From assembly GCF_937616625.2 (NCBI RefSeq), contig NC_065574.1, positions 9,178,501 to 9,242,500 on the forward strand: a stretch of DNA of 64,000 nucleotides. Reading direction: 5' to 3'. The stretch comes from Mercurialis annua. Its lineage: Eukaryota; Streptophyta; Magnoliopsida; Malpighiales; Euphorbiaceae. How positions within the stretch are numbered: position 1 is the first letter of the stretch; every line of letters starts with the position of its first letter. The notes under the pieces are model-generated. The model worked only from the letters and a program-made list of their open reading frames with translations, had not been told where the DNA came from and did not search any database. This document shows, one piece after another, positions 36,055 through 47,552 of the stretch. The position numbers and the translations under genes were made by a program.

Positions 36055-36372
36055 ATCTAATCCATCCAATTTCTTGCATTCAAACTTAAACTCTAATGCT
36101 CCTAATCAAAATAGGCCATCTCTATTTTGATTTTGAAAGAAATAGTAATTGGATCCGACTCATCTCATGCCAAACATCTGCCTCATGCCAAACATCGATC
36201 TGCAGTTCTCTGGCAAGAATGAATGGTTCAAAATTTTATGCATTTTCACTCAAACTGAAATTACAAACCAAAGGGTGAATATAATAAAAATACTGAAAAC
36301 ACAGAAAAAGTAAGGTTTTGTATTTAGCCCCAAAGTGAAAGGTGTTTCTTGGTGGTATCCGGCTTACTTTTT
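36055..36372. repeat. Duplicated fragment, copy A
   Basis: It runs from AATCCATCCAATTTCTTGC to GGTGTTTCTTGGTGGTATCC and matches 38361-38660 throughout with point changes. The last 60 bases also match 34577-34635. No coding function recognised. Confidence 0.8.
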
Positions 36373-37068
36373 TTGCCAGCAAATACAGCTGTTTATTGTA
36401 TAAAAGTTTATTATTAACGGTAGTAAAAAATTATTAAATTTTTCACAAAAGTCTTATCCTCAAGAGGGAAAAAATGATAATAAATATAATAAAATTCAAA
36501 TTTGATGTCAATGTTAATCCATTTATTATGTAATTAAGATTGTTTGTGTTTAAAAAAAATTAGGCTAGTAAAATATTATCTAATTTTTAACTTTTAAATT
36601 CTCGATTGTAGTTTGTTTTCAAAACATTTCTATATATCAGTATTGTAAATTAATAATATCTCTAATTCACTAATTAAATTAAATGCCGACAATGAATTTT
36701 TTTTTCAAATGCATCATTTAAATTTGTAACGGACAAATATTTTATATAAATTAAAGGGCAACAATAAAAAAAATTAAAATGTATGTTTAAAATTTGTAAT
36801 CGACAAATACTTTGGAACAAAAAAATTTCAAAAATGGACATTTTAAAGGTAGTAGAGAGAGTAATAGGTTATTTTACAGTTATTTTAATAACAAAAATAA
36901 ATTTATTTTTATATTAATCCAATAAATATAATTGATAAATCAGCTTATACTCTCCTTTAATTTATCTAATTAGAATTAACTCGTTGGATTCCAAAAATAC
37001 TTTTTAAATGATTAAATATTAATTATCAATTAATCAATTTCTTTATAAAATAATATAAATTTCGCCTT
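36373..37068. other. AT-rich intergenic DNA
   Basis: No gene or recognised element. Confidence 0.5.
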
Positions 37069-37075
37069 TAATAAT

Positions 37076-37481
37076 AGGGTTAGTTTTATATAAAATCATG
37101 ACTTTGCACTAAGTTTTAAATATAGCATGACCTTTAAAACGTGTCAATTACAGACACCATCTTTCATTTCTTTTCCAAAATAACATCGGCAATTTTTAGT
37201 GGTATTTTTGCTGACGTGGCATGACACATGGCAGACCCATCGGATGTCCAACTCAGCAAAATTTTACCGAAAATATGTCCATGTTGAAATTAAAAAAAAA
37301 TAAAAAGTTGTGTCTGTGATTGACACGTTTTTAAAGTTATGTTATTTTTAAAACTTGGTATAAGGATCATAATTCTATATATAATTTTTTTTAAGAATAA
37401 ACCCAAATCCAAATCTTTCGCATAAAAAGTAGCACGCACAAAACGGTACACTAGAGGCAATTTTACACTATAATTAACCCT
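37076..37481. mobile_element. Foldback MITE, AGGGTTA family
   Basis: The ends AGGGTTAGTTTTATATAAAA and AATTAACCCT are flanked by TAATAAT (37069-37075 and 37482-37488). It shares its interior with 19255-19577 (CATGACACATGGCAGACCC). The right arm contains about 90 extra bases (about 37388-37470). Confidence 0.8.
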
Positions 37482-37486
37482 TAATA

Positions 37487-37800
37487 ATATTACAATTACT
37501 AAATTCTATAGTCCCAATCCAATCAAAAGTTACACTGATAAACAAGAGGTGTCGAATGCTTAAGCTTTTTATTTCTCTCCACCGATTGAATTTCTTGGGA
37601 AATGTCTGATCATGGAAATCGTTTTCTTCTGCAAAATAAGGATAAGAACCATCGCTCTCCCTTGTGGAGGCGAACAAAGTTGGCCCTTCGTTCCGATATT
37701 TGAAGATTTCTTTTTGGTAAAACCAGAAATAAGATACAGCCAACGAACCCCTTTTTCTTCTATAACAATTACAAAAACCCTAACTTTTATTTTGTTTTTG
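37487..37800 (-). pseudogene. Gene-like fragment, copy A
   Basis: An 89-residue frame includes ESDGSYPYFAEENDFHDQTFPKKFN and then SLSIRHLL. The same peptide, with frame differences, is encoded at 46055-46308. I do not recognise the parent gene. Two diverged copies with different breaks suggest dispersed fragments of a gene or transposon. Confidence 0.4.
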
Positions 37801-38360
37801 TTTTTATAACTTTATTAATGTGGCCTTTAGCGGATTGGGGGATTGTTTTCAGTCCGGACTTAATTTCTAATTCACTTCTGATTCTTTATCAGTCCGAATT
37901 AACTTCCATTTAATTTTGATCTATTATAATTCTAACTCTATTTTTAAAAATATTACTATCTCTAACGTTTCATTTTTGTAATAATTTAAGATTAATGTTC
38001 AAAATGTGGCAAAACAAATCCCAATCTTTCTATTTTTTATTTTTATAACCAAACTATTTTCTGGCAATTATTTGCATATGTGGCAACTATTTTAGATACA
38101 TGTATTGGAAATATTAATTCTCAACATTTAAAACGTTACAAATCAAATCCTAACATTTCGCGTTTTTGCACAATTTAACCTAAAAAAAGATGCCAGATTA
38201 ACCGGAATTCAAAATTAGGCTACAAAATGTAAAAACTGAAAAGGTTAGAATTTGTTTCGTAACGTTTTCAATGTTATATTTAAATCGCTATAAAAATAAA
38301 ACGTTAAAAGTTATATTTTCATATCCTTTTATTTAATTGTCCGATCCTATATATTGTGAT
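37801..38360. other. AT-rich intergenic DNA
   Basis: No gene recognised. Confidence 0.45.
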
Positions 38361-38660
38361 AACCAATCCATCCAATTTCTTGCATTCAATCTTAAACTCT
38401 AATGTTCCTGAACAAAATTTTGATTTTAAAAGAAATAGTAATTGGATCCGACTCATCTACTTTGAAACATCTCCCTCATGCCATACATCTGCAATTCTTT
38501 CGGAACAATGAATGGTTCAAAATTTTATACATTTCACTGAAAGTGAAATTACAACCGAAGTGTGAAAACATTTGAATAAAGTATAGGAAACATAGAAAAA
38601 GTAAGGTTTTGTATTTGGCCCAAAAGTAAAAGGTGTTTCTTGGTCGTATCCTGCTTAGTT
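38361..38660. repeat. Duplicated fragment, copy B
   Basis: Copy of 36055-36372 with small deletions, ending GGTGTTTCTTGGTCGTATCC. Confidence 0.8.
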
Positions 38661-39315
38661 TTCATTCTTTCTTGTTATTACAGAAAGGCCAAGAATTATT
38701 TTTGTATAAATTTTTAAATTTTGTTGTTCTTTTTAAATAACATATAATTTTTTTAAACGATTAAATCATTAATTCAAATCCAAAACAGTTATATTTGTGA
38801 GTGGTTCGGGATAGTTAGAATACCACTCCTGATATTAAATGAAACGGACATGTTGCGGTAAAATATACGTCGGTTGCTTCGCAGATCGTCTCACGAAAAT
38901 AAAAAATAAATTGGAAAACTGCTTGGTTACTTTAATGCAATCAACAACTAACAAATCCGCTTCAATAGAATTTGGATTTTGAATCTCCAAAACTTAGAAT
39001 GCTTATAACTAGCCACAGAAAGCACTGCCAGCAAATGTAGGTGCTTAAAAATAACTCTCACTTCTATTCGGTTTTTAAATTTATAATAAAAAATTATATA
39101 AATAGCTTATAATAATTATTTGATCAATTAAAAATTATAATTTTTATTTTGAATCAATTAAGAATAATATTCTTAGTTTTAATGTCAATTAAGGATAAAT
39201 TGGACCATTCCAGTTTTAACTTTATTCATATTGTATAGATTTATTTTTAATTAACAAAATTGTGTGTTTGCAAGGCAGATCATTTGTATTGTTAGTTTCA
39301 TCTGCATTTATTATA
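38661..39315. other. AT-rich intergenic DNA
   Basis: No gene recognised. Confidence 0.5.
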
Positions 39316-39880
39316 CTAGTTTCGCATTACGTGCTATGCACGTGGCTCGTAACGTAACTCGCCAATGAATATATTAGTAAATTTATTATAATTATATCAA
39401 TTTTTTATTTATAATTAATATTAAATTAGTTAAGAATTTTTGTAAAAGTAAATATGATATATTCGGTTATTAAATTTTTTTCCATACTGAATTTATTCTT
39501 CTTTTGGTTTTATAATAACCATAATTAAATAATTAACTTAATTTCATTAATAATATTCTTAAAAATAATAAGATAGAAATTTAAATAATATTATATTGAC
39601 CAAATATAATATTTTAATTTATAGTTCAATCAAACTAAAAGATAGGTATTCCTACTAATTTGGAGACAATTTAGTTATTTTTTACATATTAAAAACTAAA
39701 TTGGAGATAATTTAGCTACCTATTCTAATTAGAACTTTAATTACAATAGTGATTAATTAAATAACTAATTAGTTAATGACTATATAACCTTTATTTAGTA
39801 GTAAATTGAAAAGGATTATTCAGTAAATTTGCCTGCCCCCCCTCCCCCCCAACAATCCGTGCTTTTATATATAGTATGGA
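39316..39880 (-). mobile_element. Non-autonomous Helitron, reverse orientation
   Basis: On the minus strand it starts TCCATACTATATATAAAAGC (39880) and ends with hairpin ACGTGC-ATA-GCACGT, AATGCGAAA and CTAG at 39316, between host A and T. It is homologous to 10161-10822 but has one unit of that copy's 106-bp duplication. A C-rich tract (G-rich on its own strand) lies near its 5' end. Confidence 0.9.
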
Positions 39881-40125
39881 TATGAAAATGTTGGATTCAA
39901 ATATTTGGATTCTTTTGTATTTGTTTTCTTTTGATTGATTCGGTTTTAATCTTTCGCCTTCCACTTTTTGAGGTTAAGTTTTATAAATCATTTTTCATCC
40001 GGAAAAAACATTAACACAAGTAGAAAGTACTTTTCTTAATTAATTAAAATATTTGAAAGTAAATTATTTAATTTCGAATCATTCAAAGACCAGATATACC
40101 CTTTACCCAACGGCAACAAAAACTC

Positions 40126-40494
40126 CTCCCTCCGTCCCATAAAAATAGACAAAATGGCTACTTTGGGTGTCCGAAAATATAGATAAAATTACTATATTAA
40201 TTTGAATAATACCAATATTAACCTTCATCAATTTCAACCACTTTTATTATATTCAATAAAATCATCATTAATTATTATTTTATACAATACAAAACTTAAT
40301 AACAAATTTATCTTTTCAAAATTTAATTACAATTCCAGCACAATAATTATCTTTCCCATAATATAAATTAATAATATTTAAAATATCTAAATAATTAAAT
40401 TAAGAATATTATTGGAAGTTAATAAAATATAACTACTTTAACCATCATTCATGTGCAAATTCGTATTTTTTTCTATTTTTAAGGGACGGAGGGG
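40126..40494. mobile_element. Stowaway-like MITE (Tc1/mariner type)
   Basis: The ends CTCCCTCCGTCCCATAAAAATAG and CTATTTTTAAGGGACGGAGGGG are the consensus Stowaway inverted repeats. The expected TA duplication is present only at the right, so the left flank has changed. Confidence 0.8.
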
Positions 40495-40792
40495 TAATTA
40501 TTTTTAATACAAAGGTCTTTTTTAATAGTATACAAAAGTTATACTTAGAGTATATATGAACTATAAGACAAAATTAAATAAATTCAAATTTGATGTAAAT
40601 AAATTTATGTCTAATTGATCCATTTATTATATATTTAATTACTTTTTTTGATAAAAATAAGAAAATGATTAATAAAACATCACATCCACCTTTTCAAATT
40701 GATAGACAGTTTAAGCCAAATACAAGTATTAAAAAATTTAGTAAATTTATGTAAAATGAATAATTTTATAAAAACATTTCATACTTATCTTT

Positions 40793-41918
40793 CACTACTA
40801 GAAAACAGCGTTTTAGCGACGGATTTTAGTGACGGATCTAAAATCCGTCGCTATTTTTTCGATTAGCGACGGATCTAAAATCCGTCGCTAAACACCACAT
40901 TAAATTGGCGGGAATGATCCCGCCAACTTTAGCGACGGATTTTCCGTCGCTAATGTTGGCGGGAGTAGTCCCGCCAATTGTTTTGATAAAATTTAGCGAC
41001 GGATTTTAAAATCCGTCGCTAATTACTGGCGGGAATACTCCCGCCTTTTATTTTTCGCAATTAGAATCCGTCGCTAAATTATGCCTTCTGCGACGGAATT
41101 TAGTGACGGATTTCAAATCCGTCGCTAATTTTCAATGTCAAAAAAAATTAAAAGGCATCTAATATTATTTAGGATAGTATTTAATAAAAAATAATTATTA
41201 ATTTTTTAATTAAATTTATATTATTATAATATAACGTTTTTATTTATAAAATAATAATTAAATATTATTTATGAAATAATAATTATATATTATTTATTTA
41301 TTTAAAGTATATAAATATTTTAATAAAATTATTAATTATAAAAAAATTATCTTAAAATGCGGGTTTAAATTATAAAAATAAATATTTGTTGTTTTTAGTT
41401 AACATTTAAGTATAATATACATAAATATATAACATGAATATGAGCTGGTTAAGATGGAGTTGTGCGCGGGAGAACTACAAGGTTAAAGAGTCTTGAGTGG
41501 GAGCAATGGAAGGATGGGTGACCTACTGGGAAGTTAGCGAAAATTGACAGGTGGATGCGGGTGGTTGATTTAACTCTGGTGGGTGAGTGACGGAGGGCGC
41601 GGATGAGGGATTGATTAAATAAAAAATTTATTTTACGATGTAATTTTTAAATTTTTAATTTTTTTTTTTAAATTAGTGACGGATTTAAATCCGTCGCTAA
41701 ATCCGTCGCTAATTAGCGACGGATTTAAAATTCCGTCGCTAAAACGGAGACCAAAATCCGTCGCAAAATTTTTTTTCCCGTCGTTATCAAACGTTGCGAC
41801 CAAAAAGGTTGCGACGGACTGTTTCCGTCGCAAATCCGTCGCTAAACGTGTTTAGCGACGGATTTTGGTCATTTAGCGACGGAAAAATCCGTCGCTAAAT
41901 GACTGTTTTTTAGTAGTG
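40793..41918. mobile_element. Non-autonomous CACTA element, copy 2
   Basis: It runs from CACTACTAGAAAACAG to CTGTTTTTTAGTAGTG, 1126 bp, flanked by TTT on both sides. The subterminal regions hold many facing TTAGCGACGGAT/ATCCGTCGCTAA pairs. Three palindromes of the form TTGGCGGGAnnnnTCCCGCCAA lie at 40905-40926, 40956-40977 and 41027-41045. A core at about 41440-41610 matches copy 1 (1966-2140) in inverse orientation. No transposase is encoded. Confidence 0.93.
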
Positions 41919-42203
41919 TTTATTCAATACAGTATTCACTTGGTTCATAATTATTTACTTCCCATTAAGTACACTTCCTGATAAATTAATAATTCGGAAA
42001 CTTAATTACTAAGAAAGTAATAATAATTAGAGGAATTTTCTACGCTACACTATTTTCTATTTTATTTATAACTTTATATTTTTTTATATTTACTTTTCTA
42101 ACCTTTTTTTTACTAACAATACCTTTTTTGATTTTCACAAATACTTTTTTCACTTTTCAATAATTTATTCTCTTTTTTAAAGATATTTTTTTGGTATTTT
42201 TTT
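41919..42203. other. AT-rich intergenic DNA
   Basis: Nothing recognised. Confidence 0.5.
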
Positions 42204-42515
42204 ATCGTGTTTTTTAGTGTAACTGTGGTGTATCTATTATTTTATTTAGTGTAAGTATGGTGTTTTATAGTGTAACAATAGTGTAACAATAGTGTAACAA
42301 TAGTGTGTATATAGTGTATCTATGGTGTTTTTGTAGTGTTTTTATGGTGTATACCATAAAAATACTGCAAATACACCATAAACACTGCAAATGCACCATA
42401 GATATATATACTAAAAAAACGGCAGAAATACAACAAGAAAACATAGATACACCGAAAACAACAGGAATACACTATAAATACGCTATAAATATACTATAAT
42501 GCAAATACACCATAA
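42204..42515. repeat. Facing arrays of TAGTGTAAC / ATACACCATAAA words
   Basis: The left half repeats TAGTGTAAC and GTGTTTTT-TATGGTGTA words; the right half, from TATACCATAAAAATACTGCA, repeats the complementary ATACACCATA words. The turning point is near 42350. A purine-rich GGAAGAGACAAG-type tract follows at 42715-42900, as it does after the array at 23190-23480. Confidence 0.75.
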
Positions 42516-45500
42516 ATCAATTCATTAGTCGGTAGCATTAAAATAAACAAACAAATCTACGAATAAGAGAAAGACAAAAAATATTATATGAATAATATAA
42601 GAATTTTATAAACAAAAAAAATTATAGATCTACAATAATTTATTTACAAAATGTTTAAACATCACAAAAAACCTAAAAAATTACAAAAAAATCTAAAAAC
42701 GATGTCGAGAAATCCATAGCGCGGACAGAAGAGACGAACGGAAAAGCAACCGGAAGAGACAAGAAATCCATCGGAAGTAGACGAACAGAAAAGCGAACGA
42801 AAGGGACGGACTGAAAAGCAACCGGAAGATACAAACGGAAAGTCAAACGAAAAAAAGAAGAAAAGAGAGAATTTTGGAAGAAAGAGAGAAAAGAGAGTGT
42901 GGTTATATAAATTTTTATACTTTATTTGTTATTAGTGTAAAGTGAAAAATTATGGAAAGATGGTGTAAATAATTATACTTGATTTCTTTTTTAATTTTTC
43001 CAGGAAGTTAATTATTATTTTTATGTATTAAATGATACAAACAATACAATTTTTAATAAATAATAAAAACGATTAAATTCGAAGATATTATTATATTTTA
43101 CATCTATTTACCTGAAATTTATTTCTCTAGTTACAGGGAAGTTTGACTGTCAACTTCTTGTGAAGTAAGACATTAGTAATAACCAAATAAATTTATTTTC
43201 ACTTCCCGAAAAATTCTCTGTCCTTGTTACTTTCTTTTCTTTTTGTGACTTTTACTTTCTTTTTAAAATAATAAACTATTATTAATTGAGATACGTACAT
43301 ATGCAACTAATTAATTAAGTAATAAATGATTGTCTATAATTTAAGATAAAAAAATTAAAATAATATCTATCAATTTGCGATGGAGAGAATATTAATTATA
43401 AATTTTAAATTCTTAACTATAGTTTAAACTATATCTCTCATAATATTAACTCTATTGTTATAGCTCAAATAGTATAAGTATTGGGCAGCAATCTGTTTAT
43501 TATTTAAATTTTATCAATTATATATTTTATAAATTTTTTAATATTAATAATGAACTCTTTTAAAAAAAATTGTTAAGAGAGTCAATAGACTAAATAAAAA
43601 TAAATTGTTTTATGAAGTCTTTATATTAGCGCATGGTCTATTATTAAAAAAAGTAACCAATTGAGACTGTAAAAATTTAAAAAATAGCAAAACTTTTAAA
43701 GTGAAACAAATAAAAACAAAAATAATTAAATAATACAAAAAATGAGTAATATTAATTGTGAATAATAGTGAATTTTTATTGGATGCTAACATTTAGCATA
43801 TGCCATAGTTGATTTTAAATTTAACATATAATATAGCATGTGATAAATGTAGCACTGAGTAGCGCACTATATTGGAGTGAGATTTTAGGAGTCAATACTA
43901 AATTATAGCATTAGTATCTTATTTTAACGTTGCATTGTAGATGCTTTAAAGTTGGTTTTAGGCAATTAGATTAATTAAATCTGCAAATTAACTCGTAAAC
44001 TTATAAGACTAGTCCAATTTATTAGACCTTTATCACAATCTCTTCAAATGTTTATGGTTATTTGAGACAAATATGTTTTAGTCCTTCAAGTTTGCCATTG
44101 TACGTCGATCTAATCCACTTGAATTCTATCAGGCGAATAGCTAGTTCGTCCCCTAGACTAGTCTCTAGAAATTATCATTGGACGCTTTAGTCATTTATCG
44201 CTTTTCTACCTGTCCGCAAAAGAGGTGTCTACACTTCCAGGAAAAAAAAATTAAATATTACAGAGTAAACCAAAATTAAACCGGATTACTTTTAGTTTAC
44301 TTTCGGTTTATTTTTTGGTTTATTTTTTGTTTACTTTTATATATTAGTATATGCTGAAATACACCGTGAAACACTGAAAATACATCAAACAAACACCAAG
44401 AAAACTATTGACACATCTAATAAATACTTAACAAACTCTCATACATAGCAATGAGCAGTTCACTGATCAACAGTGCGCATACCATGTGTTGACCACGTGT
44501 TGACCCTATGTTGACTGTTGTTGGCCACAATCGGTCAGACATTTTTTTGGCCAAATTCCGGCAACCGGTCACCGGATTTTGGTGGTGTATTTTTGATATT
44601 TTTCTGGTGTTTTTGGCTTTATTTGAATGCAATATTTTTAAAAATAAATTAAAAATTGTTTAAATGGTCAAGTATGAAGTGTAATTTTTAAAAAGTTAAA
44701 ATACTTTTATAAATAAATCAAAAAACGGTGATTGATGTACTTTTCCTCTTAACAATATTAGTTTATGAAAGTTTTATTGTATTTTTAATCGGTATACAAT
44801 AATTATCCCTAAAATAATTTGAAGAGAAGTCTAGATAACATTTTGTTCGGAAGTGTAAAGATATAGGAAAATGTGTAAAGCGAAGAGTCGTTTTGGAATT
44901 CCAAAAGGCAAACTCAATAGGCGATGAGTGATGTCTCCCTCTCTAGAGATTTCCTTGTTTTGCAGTCAACTATTAATATTATAACGAAAAGCTGAAGTAA
45001 ATTAATTGCGAATGATGTTTTATATGGCAGCGAATACTGCCAACCTTTAAAATATTTTGTAATTAATCATCTTAGCCAATCAAGATTAGCTAATATTCGG
45101 CTGTTTTTACAAGTTTAGGTTGATTCTTCAGCAAATAAACTATGGAACTCATGCATTAATCTCAAAATACAGGTATCTAGAGAAAAGAATTGATTTATAT
45201 TAAATTTTATAGGTTTATATTGTACAATTAATTAAATTAAATTTCATGATCAAAGTATACATAAATTTTTATAAGTTTATTCAAAATAATTTAATTTTTT
45301 TATTACTCCATCACTATTTAAATCAATAAAATAGTAATAAATTCTACAATCACTTAAATTTTTAGTTTACATTATTAGTTTTATGATTGGACGAAAGTGA
45401 TTATAATTCATTGAATAAAATAATTTTAGTTTATAAAAAAAAAGTAACCATCAAGACATTTATTGATCAAAGAAAAAAAAATTAATTATGAAGCAGTGAA

Positions 45501-46050
45501 TAGTTAAATTAAAATATCATTTAAGAGAATAAAGTAATTGATCAAATAAAATCTATTTAATTAATTCATCAAAATAATCTATTTAATTATGGAGCAATGA
45601 AATATTTATATCAAAGTATCATCTAAGAGAGAGAAATAATATGGCGGTGTTTATTTATCTTATAAAATTTATTTAATTATAACGCAATAAAATAGTTAAG
45701 TAAAAATACTACTATCATTAAAGAAAATAAGGTTTGTCATATTATTTGATACTCCATGTATAACCAATAAAATAGGGTACAAAAAGTAACTCTAATCAAT
45801 ATAGAAATTAAAATGAAATTCAAAGCAAATAAGAAAAATTCTCATAACTCATGTAGATGTTTCAGTCGGTTTCGATTTGTAAAATGTTAATAGTTTAATG
45901 GAGATTCTAACCTAAACCCGGTTTATGAATTTTTCATGAACTCTATAGTTCAAATGCAGTCGAAAGCCACCGCTCTTAATTTAAATGATTATTGTTGTGC
46001 ATCAAATCATGCAAATGCCAATTTATATATAATAGAATGACTTGCTCTCC
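42516..46050. other. AT-rich intergenic DNA
   Basis: No gene is supported. A short block at about 44085-44235 (TTATCATTGGACGCTTTAGTC...CTACCTGTCCGC...GGTGTCTACA) recurs in diverged form at about 19045-19110, so it belongs to a dispersed repeat. A 71-residue open frame at 44417-44632 has no recognised domain. Confidence 0.45.
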
Positions 46051-46054
46051 AAAT

Positions 46055-46308
46055 CTCAAAATGTACTGAATCCCTAGGAATCTCTTTACACAAGAGGTGT
46101 CCAATGCTTAAGCTTATTATTTTGGTGAATAAGTCTCCACCGATTGAATTCTTGGGAAATGTCTGATCATGGAAATTGTTTGGTTCTGCAAAATAAGGAT
46201 AAGAACCATCACTCTCAGCTGCCCCTTCGTTAGGATAAAACCAGAAACAACGACAATGAAGAAGATACAACCAACAAGCTCCTTTTTCTTTTCGACATGG
46301 CTTAGAGA
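46055..46308 (-). pseudogene. Gene-like fragment, copy B
   Basis: It encodes GAAESDGSYPYFAEPNNFHDQTFPK and SLSIGHLL, matching copy A at 37487-37800. A hAT-like element (46309-46777) interrupts its upstream side. Parent gene not recognised. Confidence 0.4.
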
Positions 46309-46777
46309 TAGGGGTGTAAACGGCCCGACGTAGGCCAGGCTCGAGCTCGACCTCGAACAATATTCAAACTACTCGAATTCGAATGGGTTTAAATTTTTAA
46401 GCTCGAACTCGAGTTCGAACAATATTCGAACTACCCGAGCTCGAACTTGACTTGAATTTAATAAAATTAAAAGTAACTATTAAAAAAGAATCATATTTAA
46501 TATATTTTGATTATTTTTCACTATATAATGTGCAATTTAACCCATTTATATGATACACAATTAAATTTAAAGATATCAAAATCTAATATAATTATAATAA
46601 AACTATTAGTACATTTTAATAACAAACTTATTTAGACCTGTTTAAACTCGTGAGCCTCACGAGTTTCAATAATCGATACTCGAGCCCGGCTCGAGTAGCA
46701 CGAGCTCGAGCCGTTCTCAAGCTTTTTTCGAGTCGATTTTGAGTAACTTATAAGTTGCACAATTTGTTTACACCTCT
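46309..46777. mobile_element. hAT-like non-autonomous element with GAGCTCGA repeats
   Basis: The ends TAGGGGTGTAAACGG and GTTTACACCTCT are near inverted repeats, flanked by CTTAGAGA and ATTAGAGA (7 of 8). The arms repeat CTCGAGCTCGAAC-type words. Confidence 0.8.
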
Positions 46778-46875
46778 ATTAGAGACCAACTACAAAACCT
46801 CAACCTTTTGTTGACGAGGCGATGAGGTATGGCTGGCTGATGTATTTATTTATTTTTGGCATAGCATATCTTAAA

Positions 46876-47161
46876 GGCTAAACCCATCTAGAGGCCCTTA
46901 TACTATATCATTTTTGTTCAAAAAGCCCTTGTACTATTTTTTTGTTCTTCAGGTCCCTGTACTTGGCAAAATTTCGATTTTTAGGTCCTTTTGAGGGACT
47001 TGAGGAACAAAAAAAATTGTAAGTAAAGGGACTGGAAAAAACTAAAAAAGGACCTAAAAATCAAAAATTATGTAAGTAGAGGGACCTGAAGAACAAAAAA
47101 ATAGTACAGGGGCTTTTGAACAAAAATGATATAATACAAGGGCCTCTAGATGGGTTTAACC
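46876..47161. mobile_element. Foldback MITE, GGCTAAACCC family, 9-bp TSD
   Basis: Arms of over 60 bases: GGCTAAACCCATCTAGAGGC at the left and GCCTCTAGATGGGTTTAACC at the right. Flanked by perfect TATCTTAAA (46867-46875 and 47162-47170). Confidence 0.93.
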
Positions 47162-47174
47162 TATCTTAAATTAT

Positions 47175-47545
47175 AGGGTTAATTCCATATAAAATCACCA
47201 CCTTTACACGTTTTTTCATTTTAATCACGTCCTTTAAAAAGTGTCAAATAAAATCACCACCTTTCATTTTTTTCAAATCTATCATCGATAAGTAAAATTT
47301 GATGTTTTTTTCCTCCAAAATAAATGTTTTAATCTGACTAATGTCCTATTAACACACAAAATACATTCCTTTTACTCTTTTTTTGTTGATTCCGGTTGTC
47401 GAGTCAATAAAGATATACCGAATTTTCACATTCGTGATAGATTTGCAAAAAAATAAAAGGTGGTGATTATATTTGACACTTTTTAAAGGACGTGATTAAA
47501 ATGAAAAAACATGTTAAGGTGGTGATTTTATATGGAATTAACCCT
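47175..47545. mobile_element. Foldback MITE, AGGGTTAATT family
   Basis: The ends AGGGTTAATTCCATATAAAA and TTTTATATGGAATTAACCCT are perfect inverted repeats, flanked by AAATTAT (47168-47174 and 47546-47552). It lies 13 bases from the previous element and overlaps that element's target duplication. Confidence 0.92.
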
Positions 47546-47552
47546 AAATTAT

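Noticed and set aside
40793..41918. CRISPR-like array (repeated 11-mers with spacers)
   Set aside because: Words alternate in orientation with irregular spacing inside CACTA termini; this is eukaryotic DNA.
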